Source of the DNA: Anaerolineales bacterium UBA6055
Lineage (GTDB): Bacteria; Chloroflexota; Anaerolineae; Aggregatilineales; Phototrophicaceae
Assembly (NCBI GenBank): GCA_002428985.1
Contig: DIYL01000012.1
Coordinates: 15,708 to 79,707 of the forward strand
DNA length: 64,000 nucleotides
Direction: 5' to 3'
How positions within the stretch are numbered: position 1 is the stretch's first letter; the number at the start of each line of letters is the position of its first letter. Under the pieces are notes generated by a model. That model did no database searches. It saw only the letters and a program-made list of their open reading frames with translations, and was not told where the DNA came from. Positions 17,375 through 26,456 of the stretch are shown here, piece after piece. The translations under genes and the position numbers were made by a program.

Positions 17375-17773
17375 TTAGTCTTCCTTTTGTTGATAAATTT
17401 GGATTAAATTACCACAGGTATCGTCAAATATTGCAACCAGTGTGCTCCCGACATCAGTTGGTTCGACCGTAAATTGAACGCCCTTTTCTTTGAGTTGGCT
17501 ATATTCATCGTGAATATTTTTGACCTCAAACATGGTATACGGAATCCCATCGGCAACAAGCGCTTCTTTTAGTGCTTTCATTGCGGGATAGTCGCCATTC
17601 GGTTCGAGCAATAATTCCGTACCATCGGGGTCTTCTGGTGCGACAACCGTTAACCAGCGATGCTCTGTCCCGATGGGTATATCGAGCTTTTTAATAAATC
17701 CAAGCTTTTCGGTATAAAATTTGAGGGCTTTTTCCTGATCTTCAACTGACACACCTGTCACTGTAATTTTCAT
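17375..17773 (-). CDS. VOC-family (glyoxalase/bleomycin-resistance) protein
   Basis: A 132-residue vicinal-oxygen-chelate protein with the two-module beta-alpha-beta-beta-beta fold. Segments: VSVEDQEKALKFYTEKLGF (residues 8-26) opens module one, HRWLTVVAPEDPDGTELLLEP carries the usual metal-ligand positions, and module two reads VKNIHDEYSQLKEKGVQF through LVAIFDDTCGNLIQIYQ. The substrate is not known; many such proteins bind metals, thiols or antibiotics. It overlaps the AraC-type regulator upstream by 4 bp (ATGA), so the two are translationally coupled and the regulator probably controls the pair. Confidence 0.9.
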   Translation of the reverse strand: MKITVTGVSVEDQEKALKFYTEKLGFIKKLDIPIGTEHRWLTVVAPEDPDGTELLLEPNGDYPAMKALKEALVADGIPYTMFEVKNIHDEYSQLKEKGVQFTVEPTDVGSTLVAIFDDTCGNLIQIYQQKED

Positions 17774-18156
17774 GGATATCTCCTTTGCCTAAGTAATTGT
17801 GTAGCCTCATGACAACTTAACTTACGAAATTCACTCGGACACATCCCAAAGAACTTCTTGAATGATTTACCAAATGCTGCATGCGAATCATATCCGGCGC
17901 ACAGTGCAACATGGGTAATATCAACCGCGCCCATTCTCAGTTTTTGTCCGGCACGAATCATCCGAATCCGGCGCACATAACTGATCGCACTTTCGCCAAC
18001 ACACGCCGTAAAGACACGATGAAAATGTGGGATCGAAAAGCCAGAGACTTCTGCCAGTACATCACGCTTGAGTGGTTCGTGGAGATGCTGTTCAATATAA
18101 TCTTGGACGACTTCAATGCGTTCATAATTGAGACGATCTGTAATTTCCGTAGCCAT
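17770..18156 (-). CDS. AraC-type DNA-binding transcriptional regulator, single domain
   Basis: 128 residues that consist only of the AraC/XylS double helix-turn-helix domain. The first HTH is DYIEQHLHEPLKRDVLAEVSGFS (residues about 19-41), the second is VDITHVALCAGYDSHAAFGK followed by SFKKFFGMCPSEFR, the conserved 'F.r.Fkk..G..P..yR' signature. There is no ligand-binding or partner domain, unlike classic AraC. Its stop overlaps the VOC start, so it is cotranscribed with that gene and probably regulates it or a linked promoter. ATG 18156 precedes the domain by about 15 residues. Confidence 0.9.
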   Translation of the reverse strand: MATEITDRLNYERIEVVQDYIEQHLHEPLKRDVLAEVSGFSIPHFHRVFTACVGESAISYVRRIRMIRAGQKLRMGAVDITHVALCAGYDSHAAFGKSFKKFFGMCPSEFRKLSCHEATQLLRQRRYP

Positions 18157-18231
18157 AGGTCTAGTATAGAATCCTGATAATTATTTGCACTACTCCAATC
18201 GTATCATGATATGCGCTGATTCATAGGAAAC

Positions 18232-18258
18232 CAAAAAGGTGAGCCGAAGCCCACCTCT
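18232..18258 (-). terminator. Intrinsic terminator of the doxX gene
   Basis: Minus strand: AGGTGGGC, loop TTCG, GCTCACCT, then TTTTTGG. An 8-bp stem with one G-T pair, 31 bp beyond the DoxX stop codon. Closely related in sequence to the terminators at 17347 and 62921. Confidence 0.9.
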
Positions 18259-18288
18259 TTGTGTGTGTGGAGTTTTCTAACTCGGAAT

Positions 18289-18867
18289 TTACCCGAGGAA
18301 GTAACGAAGCCAGCGGTTGTTTTGTACAAATTCGGAATTTTCGACAAATTTATCGAGTCCGAATACACGACCTGCACCCAATGCACCGAGTCCAAAGAGA
18401 AGGATTGCATAAATGAGATGGTCGTCAAAAACCCAACCGTGTTCGAGTGGTAAGAATTGTCCGAGGCCACCTGTGAGGCTTGCCATCCAGAACATAACCA
18501 TCATGAATGCGCCCCAGAATGCGCTCCAGCGAACGAGCAACCCGAAAATCAAGCAGAGACCTGTGAGTGTGAGACCCCATGCGACCAATCCATCAATTAC
18601 TGGGTTACCTGCGAAACTTGCCCAAAGGCTTGTAAATGGATTGCCTTCTGGAATTGCGAATTGTAAGAATCCGGCTGCTGTCCATTCTGGATCCAGTACT
18701 TTGACAATGCCGCCCTGGAAGAGTACCCATCCCATCATGACGCGCATAAAGACAGTAGCGTAAGCGATCGTTGTTGTGTTAATGCCCATCTCGACGGTGC
18801 GACCCAAAAAGTTAGATTCAACCTGTTGAATGTTTTCACTAGACTTTGCGTATGTTTGTGTAGCCAT
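18289..18867 (-). CDS. DoxX-like / thiosulfate:quinone oxidoreductase-type membrane protein
   Basis: An integral membrane protein of 192 residues with about four hydrophobic helices (around residues 35-55, 78-110, 110-140, 145-165). Family marks: FMRVMMGWVLFQGGIVKVL in helix 1, LVAWGLTLTGLCLIFGLLVRW, AFWGAFMMVMFWMASL and FDDHLIYAILLFGLGALGAGR, as in the DoxX/DoxD (TQO small subunit) group of heme-free membrane components. Members take part in thiosulfate oxidation or unspecified redox at the membrane; here the partner is unknown. It lies downstream of the molybdopterin oxidoreductase gene on the same strand with a 99-bp gap and has its own terminator. Confidence 0.85.
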   Translation of the reverse strand: MATQTYAKSSENIQQVESNFLGRTVEMGINTTTIAYATVFMRVMMGWVLFQGGIVKVLDPEWTAAGFLQFAIPEGNPFTSLWASFAGNPVIDGLVAWGLTLTGLCLIFGLLVRWSAFWGAFMMVMFWMASLTGGLGQFLPLEHGWVFDDHLIYAILLFGLGALGAGRVFGLDKFVENSEFVQNNRWLRYFLG

Positions 18868-18966
18868 TATGTCGCTCCCATAAAATTATTTTGCGTTATG
18901 GCTATAATTTATCGCACACGACATTATGGGCGCAGTGTAATATATCCTGTTATAGTGTGACATTAA

Positions 18967-21624
18967 TCATATGAGGGTCTTTTTTATCTCTGCTAACACA
19001 GCATCTGGCGTAAATGGTATATCACGTAGGCGCACACCAACGGCACGATAGACCGCATTAGCAATGGCGGCTGGCGTTGGATTTTGGCTCGCTTCTCCCA
19101 CACCCATAAATGGAAGCGTCGGACGATTGAGAATAACGGTCTCAATCACAGGTGCATCAGGGAAACTCAAAATCGGGTAGGTCTCCCAATCATGACTCAA
19201 GATGCCGTTTTCATCCCAATCGACTTGTTCAAACAATGTCCAGCTTGCTGCTTGTACAAATCCCCCTTCTAGCTGATTGCTCAATCCATCAGGGTTCACA
19301 ATCTGTCCTGAATCTGACCCGATAACCGCGCGTTTAAGATGAATTTTTCCAGTCTCTGTATTGACTTCAACCTGTACTGCGATTGCACAGTAGGTTTGCT
19401 TGTTTTTGTACCGGGCAAAAGCAATCCCCCAACCTTGATCGTCGCCCGATGTACGATTATACCAATCGGCTCTGTCAGCAGTCGCTTGTAAGACAGCTTT
19501 GGCGCGTTCACCCGTCAAGTGATTCAGCCGAAATTCAAGCGGGTCAACGTTCGCTTGGTGGGCGAGTTCATCCATAAAGGATTCAATACCAAAGACATTA
19601 GCGTATGCACCGAGGCTCCTGAGTGCTGATACCCTCACGGGACTATCTTCTAACTCATGGCGAACAATGCGCTTCGGGAAATTATAGAGCGGATCGGCAT
19701 TACGATGACTGCCAAAATGATAGCCATTGATCACACGCGGTTGCTGGCGTGGAAGTGGATTTTCCAGATGCCAACTGGCTAACAATCCGCCGCCACTCGT
19801 CGGACGGGTTGCATGTCCATAACTATAAATATCCTGATTCCAGTCAACGATGCGCTTGTCATTATTGAGGCCGGCTTGCATCTTCAAAATCATCGCCGAG
19901 CCATATGGTTCCCAACGATGTTCATCTTCGCGCATCCATTTTAGAGATATGGATTGGTTCGGGAATTCAAGCGCAATCAACGCTGCATCCAAGCCGACAT
20001 CATCTGCGCCATTATGCCCATAACACCCCGCGCCTTCACTATGAATCACTCGCACCTGTTCGCGCTCCAGTTGAAGCACATCAGCAATTGCACTTTGTAG
20101 TAAAAATGCAGCTTGGGTCGGACACCACACTGTGAGGTTTTCGCCATCCCATTGCGCTACACTTGCCGACGGACCCAGTGAACCATGCATCGTAAATGGC
20201 TTACGATACGTCGCATCCATTGTATGGACAGCATTATACGGTGCTTGAATATCAGGAATCGGATCATCAATACCTGCACCATCTACAATCAGGTTATCGT
20301 GTGTCGGTTGAGAGAGCATGTTATCGTAGAGTGTCTGCTGGGAGGGTAAGCTCTCTGTTTGCCATCGGGCAATTTCTCGCGCTTTTTCGAGAGCAACAAT
20401 TGCTTGCTCTTCGCGGTCCGCAACAATCGCCACAAAGCTACCATTACGCACAATTTTGACAACACCATCTAACGCTAAAATTTGTGATTCATCGAGCTCA
20501 ATCAACCGTGAGTGATAGGTCGGTGGGCGTAAGACACGCGCATGCAGGATATCGGCATGAGTCATATCGTGGACATAGGTGGGTTGCCCGGTGACTTTAT
20601 TCAGTAGGTCAATCCGCTTGGATGCTTGCCCAACAATCGAATAGGTTTCAGGGTCTTTCGGTGCGATTGTACCTGTCACTTGCAGACCGAAGCGTTTCCC
20701 GCCCATCAGCTCCCAATAGGTCGTTTGTCGTCCAGTTTGAAGGTCAGTAATCACACCATCTGCTACATCCAATTCATGCGCTGGCGTCGCTGATTCGAGT
20801 TGTTCGAAAGCCAATGATAATAAATGGTGGCGAGCGGTTGCTCCTGCCAATCGGATTGCATTGCCACTGCGTTCAACGGACATACTACCAGTTGTTCCAC
20901 CTTCATCGGGTGTTTGACCTGTATCAGCTGTCTGCACCTGTACACGGTCAAGTGATACGTCAAGTTCTTCGGCAGCAATTTGTGCGAGTGCCGTTTTGAT
21001 ACCCTGACCGAGTTCGGCTTTACCACTAAAAATCGTCACCGTTTCATCATCATTGATGCGGATCCATGCGTCTAAATTAGGTGTGCGGTCGAGTGATCCG
21101 AGAGGATTACTCACTTGCTCACCTTGTTCAATCGGGTCAGGTTCAATCATCTCGTAGCCGCCCTCAGATAAGCGTCCAATCCGCAGACGTATCGCACGAC
21201 GCACACGATCATACACTCCGCATCGACACAGATTGTGTTGCAGGGCATCACGAATCTCATCATCTGATGGATAACGGGTACGATTGAGTAGACCTTGTGA
21301 CCCAACAATCATGCCTGCTGTACAATATCCACATTGTGCCGCTTGCTCTTCAATAAATGTCTCTTGTAATGGGTGCAATGCATCGGGTGTGCCGAGTCCT
21401 TCTAATGTCGTGATGTCCATACCAACTACATCTTTGACAGGCAGTTGACAGGACGGAATATCGCGCCCGTCAATTAACACCTTGCACGCACCACACTGTT
21501 CACCCCCACATCCATACTTTGCCCCATAGAGTTCCAGATCGTTGCGTAATACATAGAGTAGCGGTGTATTGGGTGCAATATCAAGGGTATGCGATTGTCC
21601 ATTAATCGTAAGCGTAATCGGCAT
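18967..21624 (-). CDS. Fused [2Fe-2S] + molybdopterin oxidoreductase (isoquinoline oxidoreductase / aldehyde dehydrogenase type)
   Basis: A xanthine-oxidase-family enzyme in one chain of 885 residues. Residues 1-150 form the small iron-sulfur subunit: plant-type cluster cysteines 39, 44, 47, 59 and the second cluster pair 98/101 with 133/135 (QCGYCTAGM, NLCRCGVYD). From about residue 185 begins the molybdopterin subunit: WIRINDDETVTIFSGKAELGQG matches IorB/nicotinate-dehydrogenase-type subunits, and GVGEASQNP near residue 845 holds the catalytic glutamate. It oxidises an N-heterocycle or aldehyde by hydroxylation. No separate FAD subunit gene is adjacent, so electrons may pass to a cytochrome or the membrane. 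The two subunits are normally separate genes. Confidence 0.88.
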   Translation of the reverse strand: MPITLTINGQSHTLDIAPNTPLLYVLRNDLELYGAKYGCGGEQCGACKVLIDGRDIPSCQLPVKDVVGMDITTLEGLGTPDALHPLQETFIEEQAAQCGYCTAGMIVGSQGLLNRTRYPSDDEIRDALQHNLCRCGVYDRVRRAIRLRIGRLSEGGYEMIEPDPIEQGEQVSNPLGSLDRTPNLDAWIRINDDETVTIFSGKAELGQGIKTALAQIAAEELDVSLDRVQVQTADTGQTPDEGGTTGSMSVERSGNAIRLAGATARHHLLSLAFEQLESATPAHELDVADGVITDLQTGRQTTYWELMGGKRFGLQVTGTIAPKDPETYSIVGQASKRIDLLNKVTGQPTYVHDMTHADILHARVLRPPTYHSRLIELDESQILALDGVVKIVRNGSFVAIVADREEQAIVALEKAREIARWQTESLPSQQTLYDNMLSQPTHDNLIVDGAGIDDPIPDIQAPYNAVHTMDATYRKPFTMHGSLGPSASVAQWDGENLTVWCPTQAAFLLQSAIADVLQLEREQVRVIHSEGAGCYGHNGADDVGLDAALIALEFPNQSISLKWMREDEHRWEPYGSAMILKMQAGLNNDKRIVDWNQDIYSYGHATRPTSGGGLLASWHLENPLPRQQPRVINGYHFGSHRNADPLYNFPKRIVRHELEDSPVRVSALRSLGAYANVFGIESFMDELAHQANVDPLEFRLNHLTGERAKAVLQATADRADWYNRTSGDDQGWGIAFARYKNKQTYCAIAVQVEVNTETGKIHLKRAVIGSDSGQIVNPDGLSNQLEGGFVQAASWTLFEQVDWDENGILSHDWETYPILSFPDAPVIETVILNRPTLPFMGVGEASQNPTPAAIANAVYRAVGVRLRDIPFTPDAVLAEIKKTLI

Positions 21625-21719
21625 GAAAGGGACTCCTTATCTAATATGCATACGATTATAGCGATAACATTGGATGGGAGACAACAAATATTTACCCAAA
21701 TATTCGGTTAAACCAAATA

Positions 21720-21735
21720 CTGTACTTTCGTACAG
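21720..21735. promoter_or_regulatory. Perfect dyad upstream of the aldo/keto reductase
   Basis: CTGTAC-tttc-GTACAG, a perfect 6+6 inverted repeat with a 4-base spacer in the 195-bp gap between divergent genes. Size and position suit a small-regulator operator, but no regulator for it is identified. Confidence 0.4.
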
Positions 21736-21819
21736 ATGCAGTTTCCCCGCGTTCTAATATGATGAATGGTGTTAATACAAGACAATTTACACAGGATTTA
21801 AGCATTAAGGAGATACATA

Positions 21820-22854
21820 ATGCAAATGCGTTATAAATTACTCGGTAAGAGCGGACTTAAAGTTTCAGAATTATGTCTCGGCACAATGACATTCGGTGAT
21901 GACTGGGGTTGGGGCGCAAACCGTGATGAGAGCAAAAAGCAATTTGAGCTATTTGCGAATGCTGGTGGGAATTATATCGATACAGCGAACCTCTACACCA
22001 ACGGCAGTAGTGAAAAATTAGTCGGCGAATTCATCCACAGCGACCGCGAGCACTTTGTACTAGCGACTAAATACACCCTATCAACACCAGATACAGGAAT
22101 GCGTCCCTCGCATTATGGCAATAGTCGCAAAAATATGATGCATGCTGTTGAAGCCAGCCTCAAACGCCTCAACACGGAGTATATTGACCTCTATTATCTG
22201 CATGCATGGGACAAACTCACCCCGATTGAAGAAGTTTTACGTGCGATGGATGACCTCGTGCGACAGGGAAAAGTTAATTATTTTGCATTCTCCGACACAC
22301 CAGCATGGGTTATTGGTTATGCGGTTGCGAAAGCGGAAACGATGGGATGGACACGTCCGATTGCTATCCAAGTGCCATATTCGATTCTAGATCGCACGAT
22401 TGAGGATGAAATTGTGCCAATGGCAGGTGAACTGGATTTAACTGTGATGCCATGGGGAATTTTACAGGCTGGGAAATTGTTGGGTAAATACAGTAAAAAC
22501 ACCGATCATGACGGACCAACACGCAATAACCCTGATAGTGTTACAGTCACAGATGAACAACAACAAGCGATTGACCTCGTTGCAGAACTAGCTCAGAAAT
22601 ATGATGTGAGTAAGGCACAGGTGTGTGTCAACTGGGTGCGACAAAACCCCGAAGCGAAAGTTATCCCGATTTTAGGCGCACGCACAGCCACACAACTCGA
22701 AGATAACCTCGCTTGCCTCAATTGGGAACTGAGCGATGAGGATAAACAAGCCCTCGATACTGTCACAAATTTCCGTCACGGTTTCCCGCGGTCATTCATT
22801 GATGACAATATCTTTATTCATGGCGAACCGGGCAAATTTGTTGATAAGCACTAG
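21820..22854 (+). CDS. Aldo/keto reductase
   Basis: NADPH-dependent aldehyde/ketone reductase of 344 residues with the (beta-alpha)8 fold. N-terminal YKLLGKSGLKVSELCLGTMTFG is the classical start; GNYIDTANLYTNGSSEKLVGE carries the catalytic aspartate and tyrosine, LATKYTL the lysine, and IDLYYLHAWDKLTP the usual His region; the C-terminus has IPILGARTATQLEDNL, the NADPH-binding S/R-rich loop. ATG 21820 follows AAGGAG with 6-bp spacing. Substrate unknown. The end overlaps the convergent ferredoxin-like gene by 4 bp. Confidence 0.93.
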   Translation: MQMRYKLLGKSGLKVSELCLGTMTFGDDWGWGANRDESKKQFELFANAGGNYIDTANLYTNGSSEKLVGEFIHSDREHFVLATKYTLSTPDTGMRPSHYGNSRKNMMHAVEASLKRLNTEYIDLYYLHAWDKLTPIEEVLRAMDDLVRQGKVNYFAFSDTPAWVIGYAVAKAETMGWTRPIAIQVPYSILDRTIEDEIVPMAGELDLTVMPWGILQAGKLLGKYSKNTDHDGPTRNNPDSVTVTDEQQQAIDLVAELAQKYDVSKAQVCVNWVRQNPEAKVIPILGARTATQLEDNLACLNWELSDEDKQALDTVTNFRHGFPRSFIDDNIFIHGEPGKFVDKH

Positions 22855-23828
22855 TCCGCACTAAGCATTTTATTGTAAACACGATTCCCTGGCGAGGAGT
22901 CAAAATCTGTGTACTCCTTGCCACCTTTATCCAATGCGATCGATAACATCAAGGAATCATGGGGGCAGGCACTGATGCACGTTTGACATAGCGTACATTC
23001 GGTTGACAGCACCCGCTCATCGGCTTGAATATAATCTTTAACGCGTATATCCATCGGGCACATTTCCACACATACTTCGCATCCACTACAATGTGTCGAC
23101 ATGCCAGATACCTTTAATAATGAAAACTGTGATGTGAACTTCAATGGAACGGCAATCGGGCACAGATATTTACAAAATGCACGATTGTCCTTGAGTATAA
23201 TCGCCATTGCGATACCTACGACGTAATAAATCATCACGCCGATGACAAACCACGCCATTCCTTGTGTACCGTTCGCACCATCAATTCCAAAGCCAAACCA
23301 TAAAATCCCCGCCAGTGCAATCAAAATCACGAAGTGGATATAACGCAAATAGCCCCACTTCTTAGGCTGACGATAATGGCTGAAAGGATACGGCAATAAA
23401 TCAAAGATCATCGCATACCAGCATGCCCACCCACACCATATTCGCCCAAATATCAACGGCCCGATAAATTTAGCAATCGCATAGTGGATGAAAATGTATG
23501 TTCCACCACCAGCAAAAATGGCAAAGAAAACACCTTCCATCTGCATATTGCCATGGTCGGTGACAATCGCGATGATCAGCAACAAGCTACCCAGTAACAA
23601 AATCACAAGTCGTCGAGCATAAGGGCGATAGCGGTCGGCAGCAGCGATATACCCACCGATGCCTGCACCCGAAAATACACCAAGATAGCCAAATAAAATG
23701 AGCATAATTGGCTCACGGAATAAAAACCAGTGAGCAATTCCTAAACTCCATAGCACCAACATCACAAGCATCGGCGGTAAGATATAAGGGATATTGGCGC
23801 GGGTACGGGTGATGTCTCGGTTTGGCAT
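22851..23828 (-). CDS. Membrane 4Fe-4S ferredoxin-type protein (NapH/CcoG-like)
   Basis: Polytopic membrane protein with about six hydrophobic helices in the first 220 residues and a C-terminal double [4Fe-4S] domain: CSGCEVCVEMCP and CTLCQTCISACP, each a C-x2-C-x2-C-x3-CP set (about residues 242-290). The FGRIWCGWACWYAMIFDLLPYPF segment around residue 135 resembles the NapH/NosR Cys-bearing loop. Such proteins shuttle electrons between a membrane quinol pool and a soluble partner. ATG 23828 was chosen because GAGG lies 6 bp upstream. It neighbours the P450 gene, to which it could in principle pass electrons, but that is speculation. Confidence 0.88.
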   Translation of the reverse strand: MPNRDITRTRANIPYILPPMLVMLVLWSLGIAHWFLFREPIMLILFGYLGVFSGAGIGGYIAAADRYRPYARRLVILLLGSLLLIIAIVTDHGNMQMEGVFFAIFAGGGTYIFIHYAIAKFIGPLIFGRIWCGWACWYAMIFDLLPYPFSHYRQPKKWGYLRYIHFVILIALAGILWFGFGIDGANGTQGMAWFVIGVMIYYVVGIAMAIILKDNRAFCKYLCPIAVPLKFTSQFSLLKVSGMSTHCSGCEVCVEMCPMDIRVKDYIQADERVLSTECTLCQTCISACPHDSLMLSIALDKGGKEYTDFDSSPGNRVYNKMLSAD

Positions 23829-23930
23829 ACAACACCTCATCTATGTCTATACTATATTCAGTATCGTGGAGTCAACTGTCATGCTTAAAGTGGAATTCAT
23901 CACATTCTGATATGATAATCGACTAGTTGC

Positions 23931-23947
23931 CCCCCAATTATTGGGGG
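23931..23947. promoter_or_regulatory. CCCCCAAT-T-ATTGGGGG palindrome upstream of the P450
   Basis: A 17-bp perfect palindrome with a central T, 106 bp before the P450 start and 103 bp before the divergent ferredoxin gene. The G-rich sides make it a possible operator, hairpin or quadruplex-prone site; the sequence alone cannot decide. Confidence 0.45.
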
Positions 23948-23962
23948 TACACTCCGATGCTA

Positions 23963-24026
23963 TTGACCCCGATATTTGAATTGCGATAAAATTTGACCAT
24001 ATTGACGTTTTTGGTCAATAAGTCAA
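23963..24026. promoter_or_regulatory. Cluster of TTGAC half-sites before the P450
   Basis: Five TTGAC or GTCAA elements occur in 64 bp (TTGACC at 23963, TTGACC at 23993, TTGACG at 24002, GGTCAA near 24013, GTCAA at 24022). TTGACCA (23993-23999) and TGGTCAA (24012-24018) form an inverted repeat. This could be binding sites for a repressor or a promoter region with -35-like elements; about 30 bp separate it from the ribosome binding site. Confidence 0.45.
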
Positions 24027-24052
24027 ATTTTTAGATTAAAGGAGCAACCGCT

Positions 24053-25291
24053 ATGGTCGCGGTCAAGGCAATGTCTTACAGTGACATCAAACATCCCATC
24101 AATCTCGTCAGCAAAGATGTCATCGCTAATAAACAACTGATTTTTAAGTATCTGCGTGACGAAGCCCCTGTGTATAAGGGTAAGCTGATGGTGTTGAACG
24201 CCTATTTTGTGTCGCGTTATGATGATTGCACGATGGTTTTAAAAGATCCACGATTTGTGCGCGATCGGAGTACAGCAACGGGTGGTGGTAATAAGATGCC
24301 TTTCCCGATGCCGAAGTCCGTCAAACGGCTTGCTCAGAGTATGATTACCGAAGATGATCCTGAACATCGTCGTCTACGGAATCTCGTCCATAAAGCATTC
24401 ACACCACGTAATATCCGTCAACTTGGTGAATCAGTCGAGACACTTTCGCATCAACTACTTGACGATGCCGAAAAACAAGGTGAGGTCGATCTGATCAAAG
24501 CATTTGCATTACCGATTCCGGTCGCCGTGATTTCGGGTATGGTCGGTGTATCTGATGAGCATATGTCGGTGTTCTCTGGTGGTATGAAAGCACTCACCGA
24601 TGGTCTGACGGGCATTAACTTCATCCGTACGATGTTGTTTGATATGCCACGCATGACTAAATTTGTCGAACAACTCATCGAGATGAAACGGCTCGATCCG
24701 CAAGATGACATTCTAACAGCGTTGATTCAAGCGGAGGACGAAGGCGAAAAACTCACCGAAGACGAGTTGATCAGTATGGTATTCTTGCTGATCATCGCAG
24801 GGTACGAGACAACCGTCCATCTGATTACGAATGCGGTGCTGATCTTGCTACAACATGCCGATCAATTGGCGATGTTACGCAATGACATGAGCCTGATGGA
24901 AACCGCGATCGAAGAAATTTTGCGCTATCACGGTCCGATCGAAGGCACAAAGCCGCATTACGCAACAGAGGATGTGACCTTACATGGTGTCACAATTCCA
25001 AAAGGCAAAATGATCGCAACACTATTAGGTGCTGCCAATCATGATGAACGTGTTTTTGAAAATCCGGAGGTATTCGACATCACGCGCGATCCAAACCCAC
25101 ACCTTGGTTTTGGGCGAGGCATTCACTATTGCCTCGGTGCGCCATTAGCCCGATTGGAGACTAAGATTGCACTAACCGCATTGCTCGAACGGAATCCGAA
25201 TTTGCGTCTTGGAGTAACAGCGGACACGCTAAAAGTTCAACAAATCCCATCGTGGCATCGTTACGAAAGTTTGCCCGTTGTCATGGGATAA
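24053..25291 (+). CDS. Cytochrome P450
   Basis: Heme-thiolate monooxygenase of 412 residues, normal for soluble bacterial P450s. I-helix AGYETT at residues 249-254, K-helix ExxR within EEILRYH (287-293), and heme-binding loop HLGFGRGIHYCLGAP with Cys360 as proximal ligand. The LPIPVAVISGMVGV and HRRLRNLVHKAFTPR segments are also typical. Substrate is unknown; closest feel is the CYP107/CYP109-type soluble group. Start ATG 24053 follows AAAGGAG by 8 bp. No ferredoxin reductase is adjacent; the upstream membrane ferredoxin-type gene is divergent. Upstream palindromes suggest regulation. Confidence 0.95.
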   Translation: MVAVKAMSYSDIKHPINLVSKDVIANKQLIFKYLRDEAPVYKGKLMVLNAYFVSRYDDCTMVLKDPRFVRDRSTATGGGNKMPFPMPKSVKRLAQSMITEDDPEHRRLRNLVHKAFTPRNIRQLGESVETLSHQLLDDAEKQGEVDLIKAFALPIPVAVISGMVGVSDEHMSVFSGGMKALTDGLTGINFIRTMLFDMPRMTKFVEQLIEMKRLDPQDDILTALIQAEDEGEKLTEDELISMVFLLIIAGYETTVHLITNAVLILLQHADQLAMLRNDMSLMETAIEEILRYHGPIEGTKPHYATEDVTLHGVTIPKGKMIATLLGAANHDERVFENPEVFDITRDPNPHLGFGRGIHYCLGAPLARLETKIALTALLERNPNLRLGVTADTLKVQQIPSWHRYESLPVVMG

Positions 25292-25309
25292 GCTGAATCA
25301 CAAATCATC

Positions 25310-25335
25310 TGTAAGGGCGAGTCCTGTCGCCCTAC
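25310..25335. terminator. Hairpin after the P450 gene
   Basis: GTAAGGGCGA (25311-25320) pairs with TCGCCCTAC (25327-25335) with one bulged A. It lies 20 bp after the P450 stop and just before the convergent epimerase, so it may terminate both; no strong T-run. Confidence 0.5.
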
Positions 25336-25349
25336 AACATATCTTGATT

Positions 25350-26300
25350 CTAGTTATGTTGACGATACCAATCGACAGTTTCGCGGATGGCATCTTCTAG
25401 TGGAGTCGCAATATCTCCGAACTTGTTTTCAAATTTGCTAGTATCGATGATGAAATCATGTTCGAATTCGTATAACATCTCGATGACTTCGCCAACAGGT
25501 TTGACAAACAACCCCATAAGCCGCAGAACTATTTTGGGTGGAACAGATACGCCGAGGTCTTGTCCCATCACCTGACCGATAATCTCGATGAATTCTTTCT
25601 GACTAACAGTCCGTGGATTTGGAATATGCCACGCTTGCCCGTATGCGTCATCAGTATGGGCTAATAATACGAGGGCTTTTCCGATGTCCTTCATATAAGT
25701 TTGGTCGTGTAGGGTGTTCGGGTCACCTAAAATTTGTGGCGTTTTACCTTCCACTGCATATCCGAATACCCGTTCGCCCATCGCTGATTCAAGAACACGC
25801 GGGCCAAAAAAGTCGGATGCACGTCCGGTGACAACTTGCACGTCACCGGCTCGATGAGCTTGCATCAACTGCTGATGCATCTCGCTACGCAGTTTACCTT
25901 TGCGGGTATGGGCATTATATGGGGTGTCTTCGGACATTGGCTTACCTTTGGTATCCCCATACATATACATATTTTCCATAGCAATCAATTTAGCATTGTT
26001 TGCAATTGCAGCGTTTAAGATGCTGGTTTGCATCGGCGGGAATTCTTCTAGCCAAAGATGATAAGCTGGATTCAGGGCGAAATATACATGGGATGCGCCT
26101 TCAGCAGCTTTGCGTGCAAAGTCGTGATCTTTAGCATCACCGGATAGCACTTCAATATGATCCGCAATATCTTTGCGCCCACTACGGTTGATCATCCGGA
26201 TGGATTTGCCCTGTTGATCAAGTTCAGCGGCGATAGAGCGTCCTACAGGTCCTGTACCGAAAATTACGTGTAAATCTTGGGTGTTGTTTGGTTGTGTCAT
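25350..26300 (-). CDS. NAD(P)-dependent epimerase/dehydratase-type protein
   Basis: Atypical SDR of about 316 residues from ATG 26300 (MTQPNNTQDLHVIFGTGPVG). The Rossmann P-loop GTGPVGRSIA lies at residues 14-23 and AMENMYMYGDTKGKP holds the YG segment after strand 4. Later FFGPRVLESAMGERVF and PNTLHDQTYMKDIGKALV with a WHIPNPRT segment are like NAD-binding isomerase/saccharopine-type atypical SDRs. Substrate unknown. An in-frame extension to 26417 exists upstream but the family start and a better context favour 26300. It lies downstream, in the same direction, of the TetR-type gene (26457-27197), which could regulate it. Confidence 0.85.
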   Translation of the reverse strand: MTQPNNTQDLHVIFGTGPVGRSIAAELDQQGKSIRMINRSGRKDIADHIEVLSGDAKDHDFARKAAEGASHVYFALNPAYHLWLEEFPPMQTSILNAAIANNAKLIAMENMYMYGDTKGKPMSEDTPYNAHTRKGKLRSEMHQQLMQAHRAGDVQVVTGRASDFFGPRVLESAMGERVFGYAVEGKTPQILGDPNTLHDQTYMKDIGKALVLLAHTDDAYGQAWHIPNPRTVSQKEFIEIIGQVMGQDLGVSVPPKIVLRLMGLFVKPVGEVIEMLYEFEHDFIIDTSKFENKFGDIATPLEDAIRETVDWYRQHN

Positions 26301-26456
26301 GATCTTATTCCTTGAGTTTTGAGTTTGATTGTTGTGTTTAAGTCGGTCGAAATAATATGTGTGGCACTGTGAGCAGGCAACACGAAGCAGAGGGACGCTT
26401 GCATCGTCCTTTGGCAAGTTATATATGACTCAGAGTCGACTACACCCGACTATGAT

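Noticed and set aside
18204..18470. Minus-strand 88-residue ORF over the doxX 3' end and terminator
   Set aside because: It overlaps the clear DoxX frame and the terminator, and has no independent motif.
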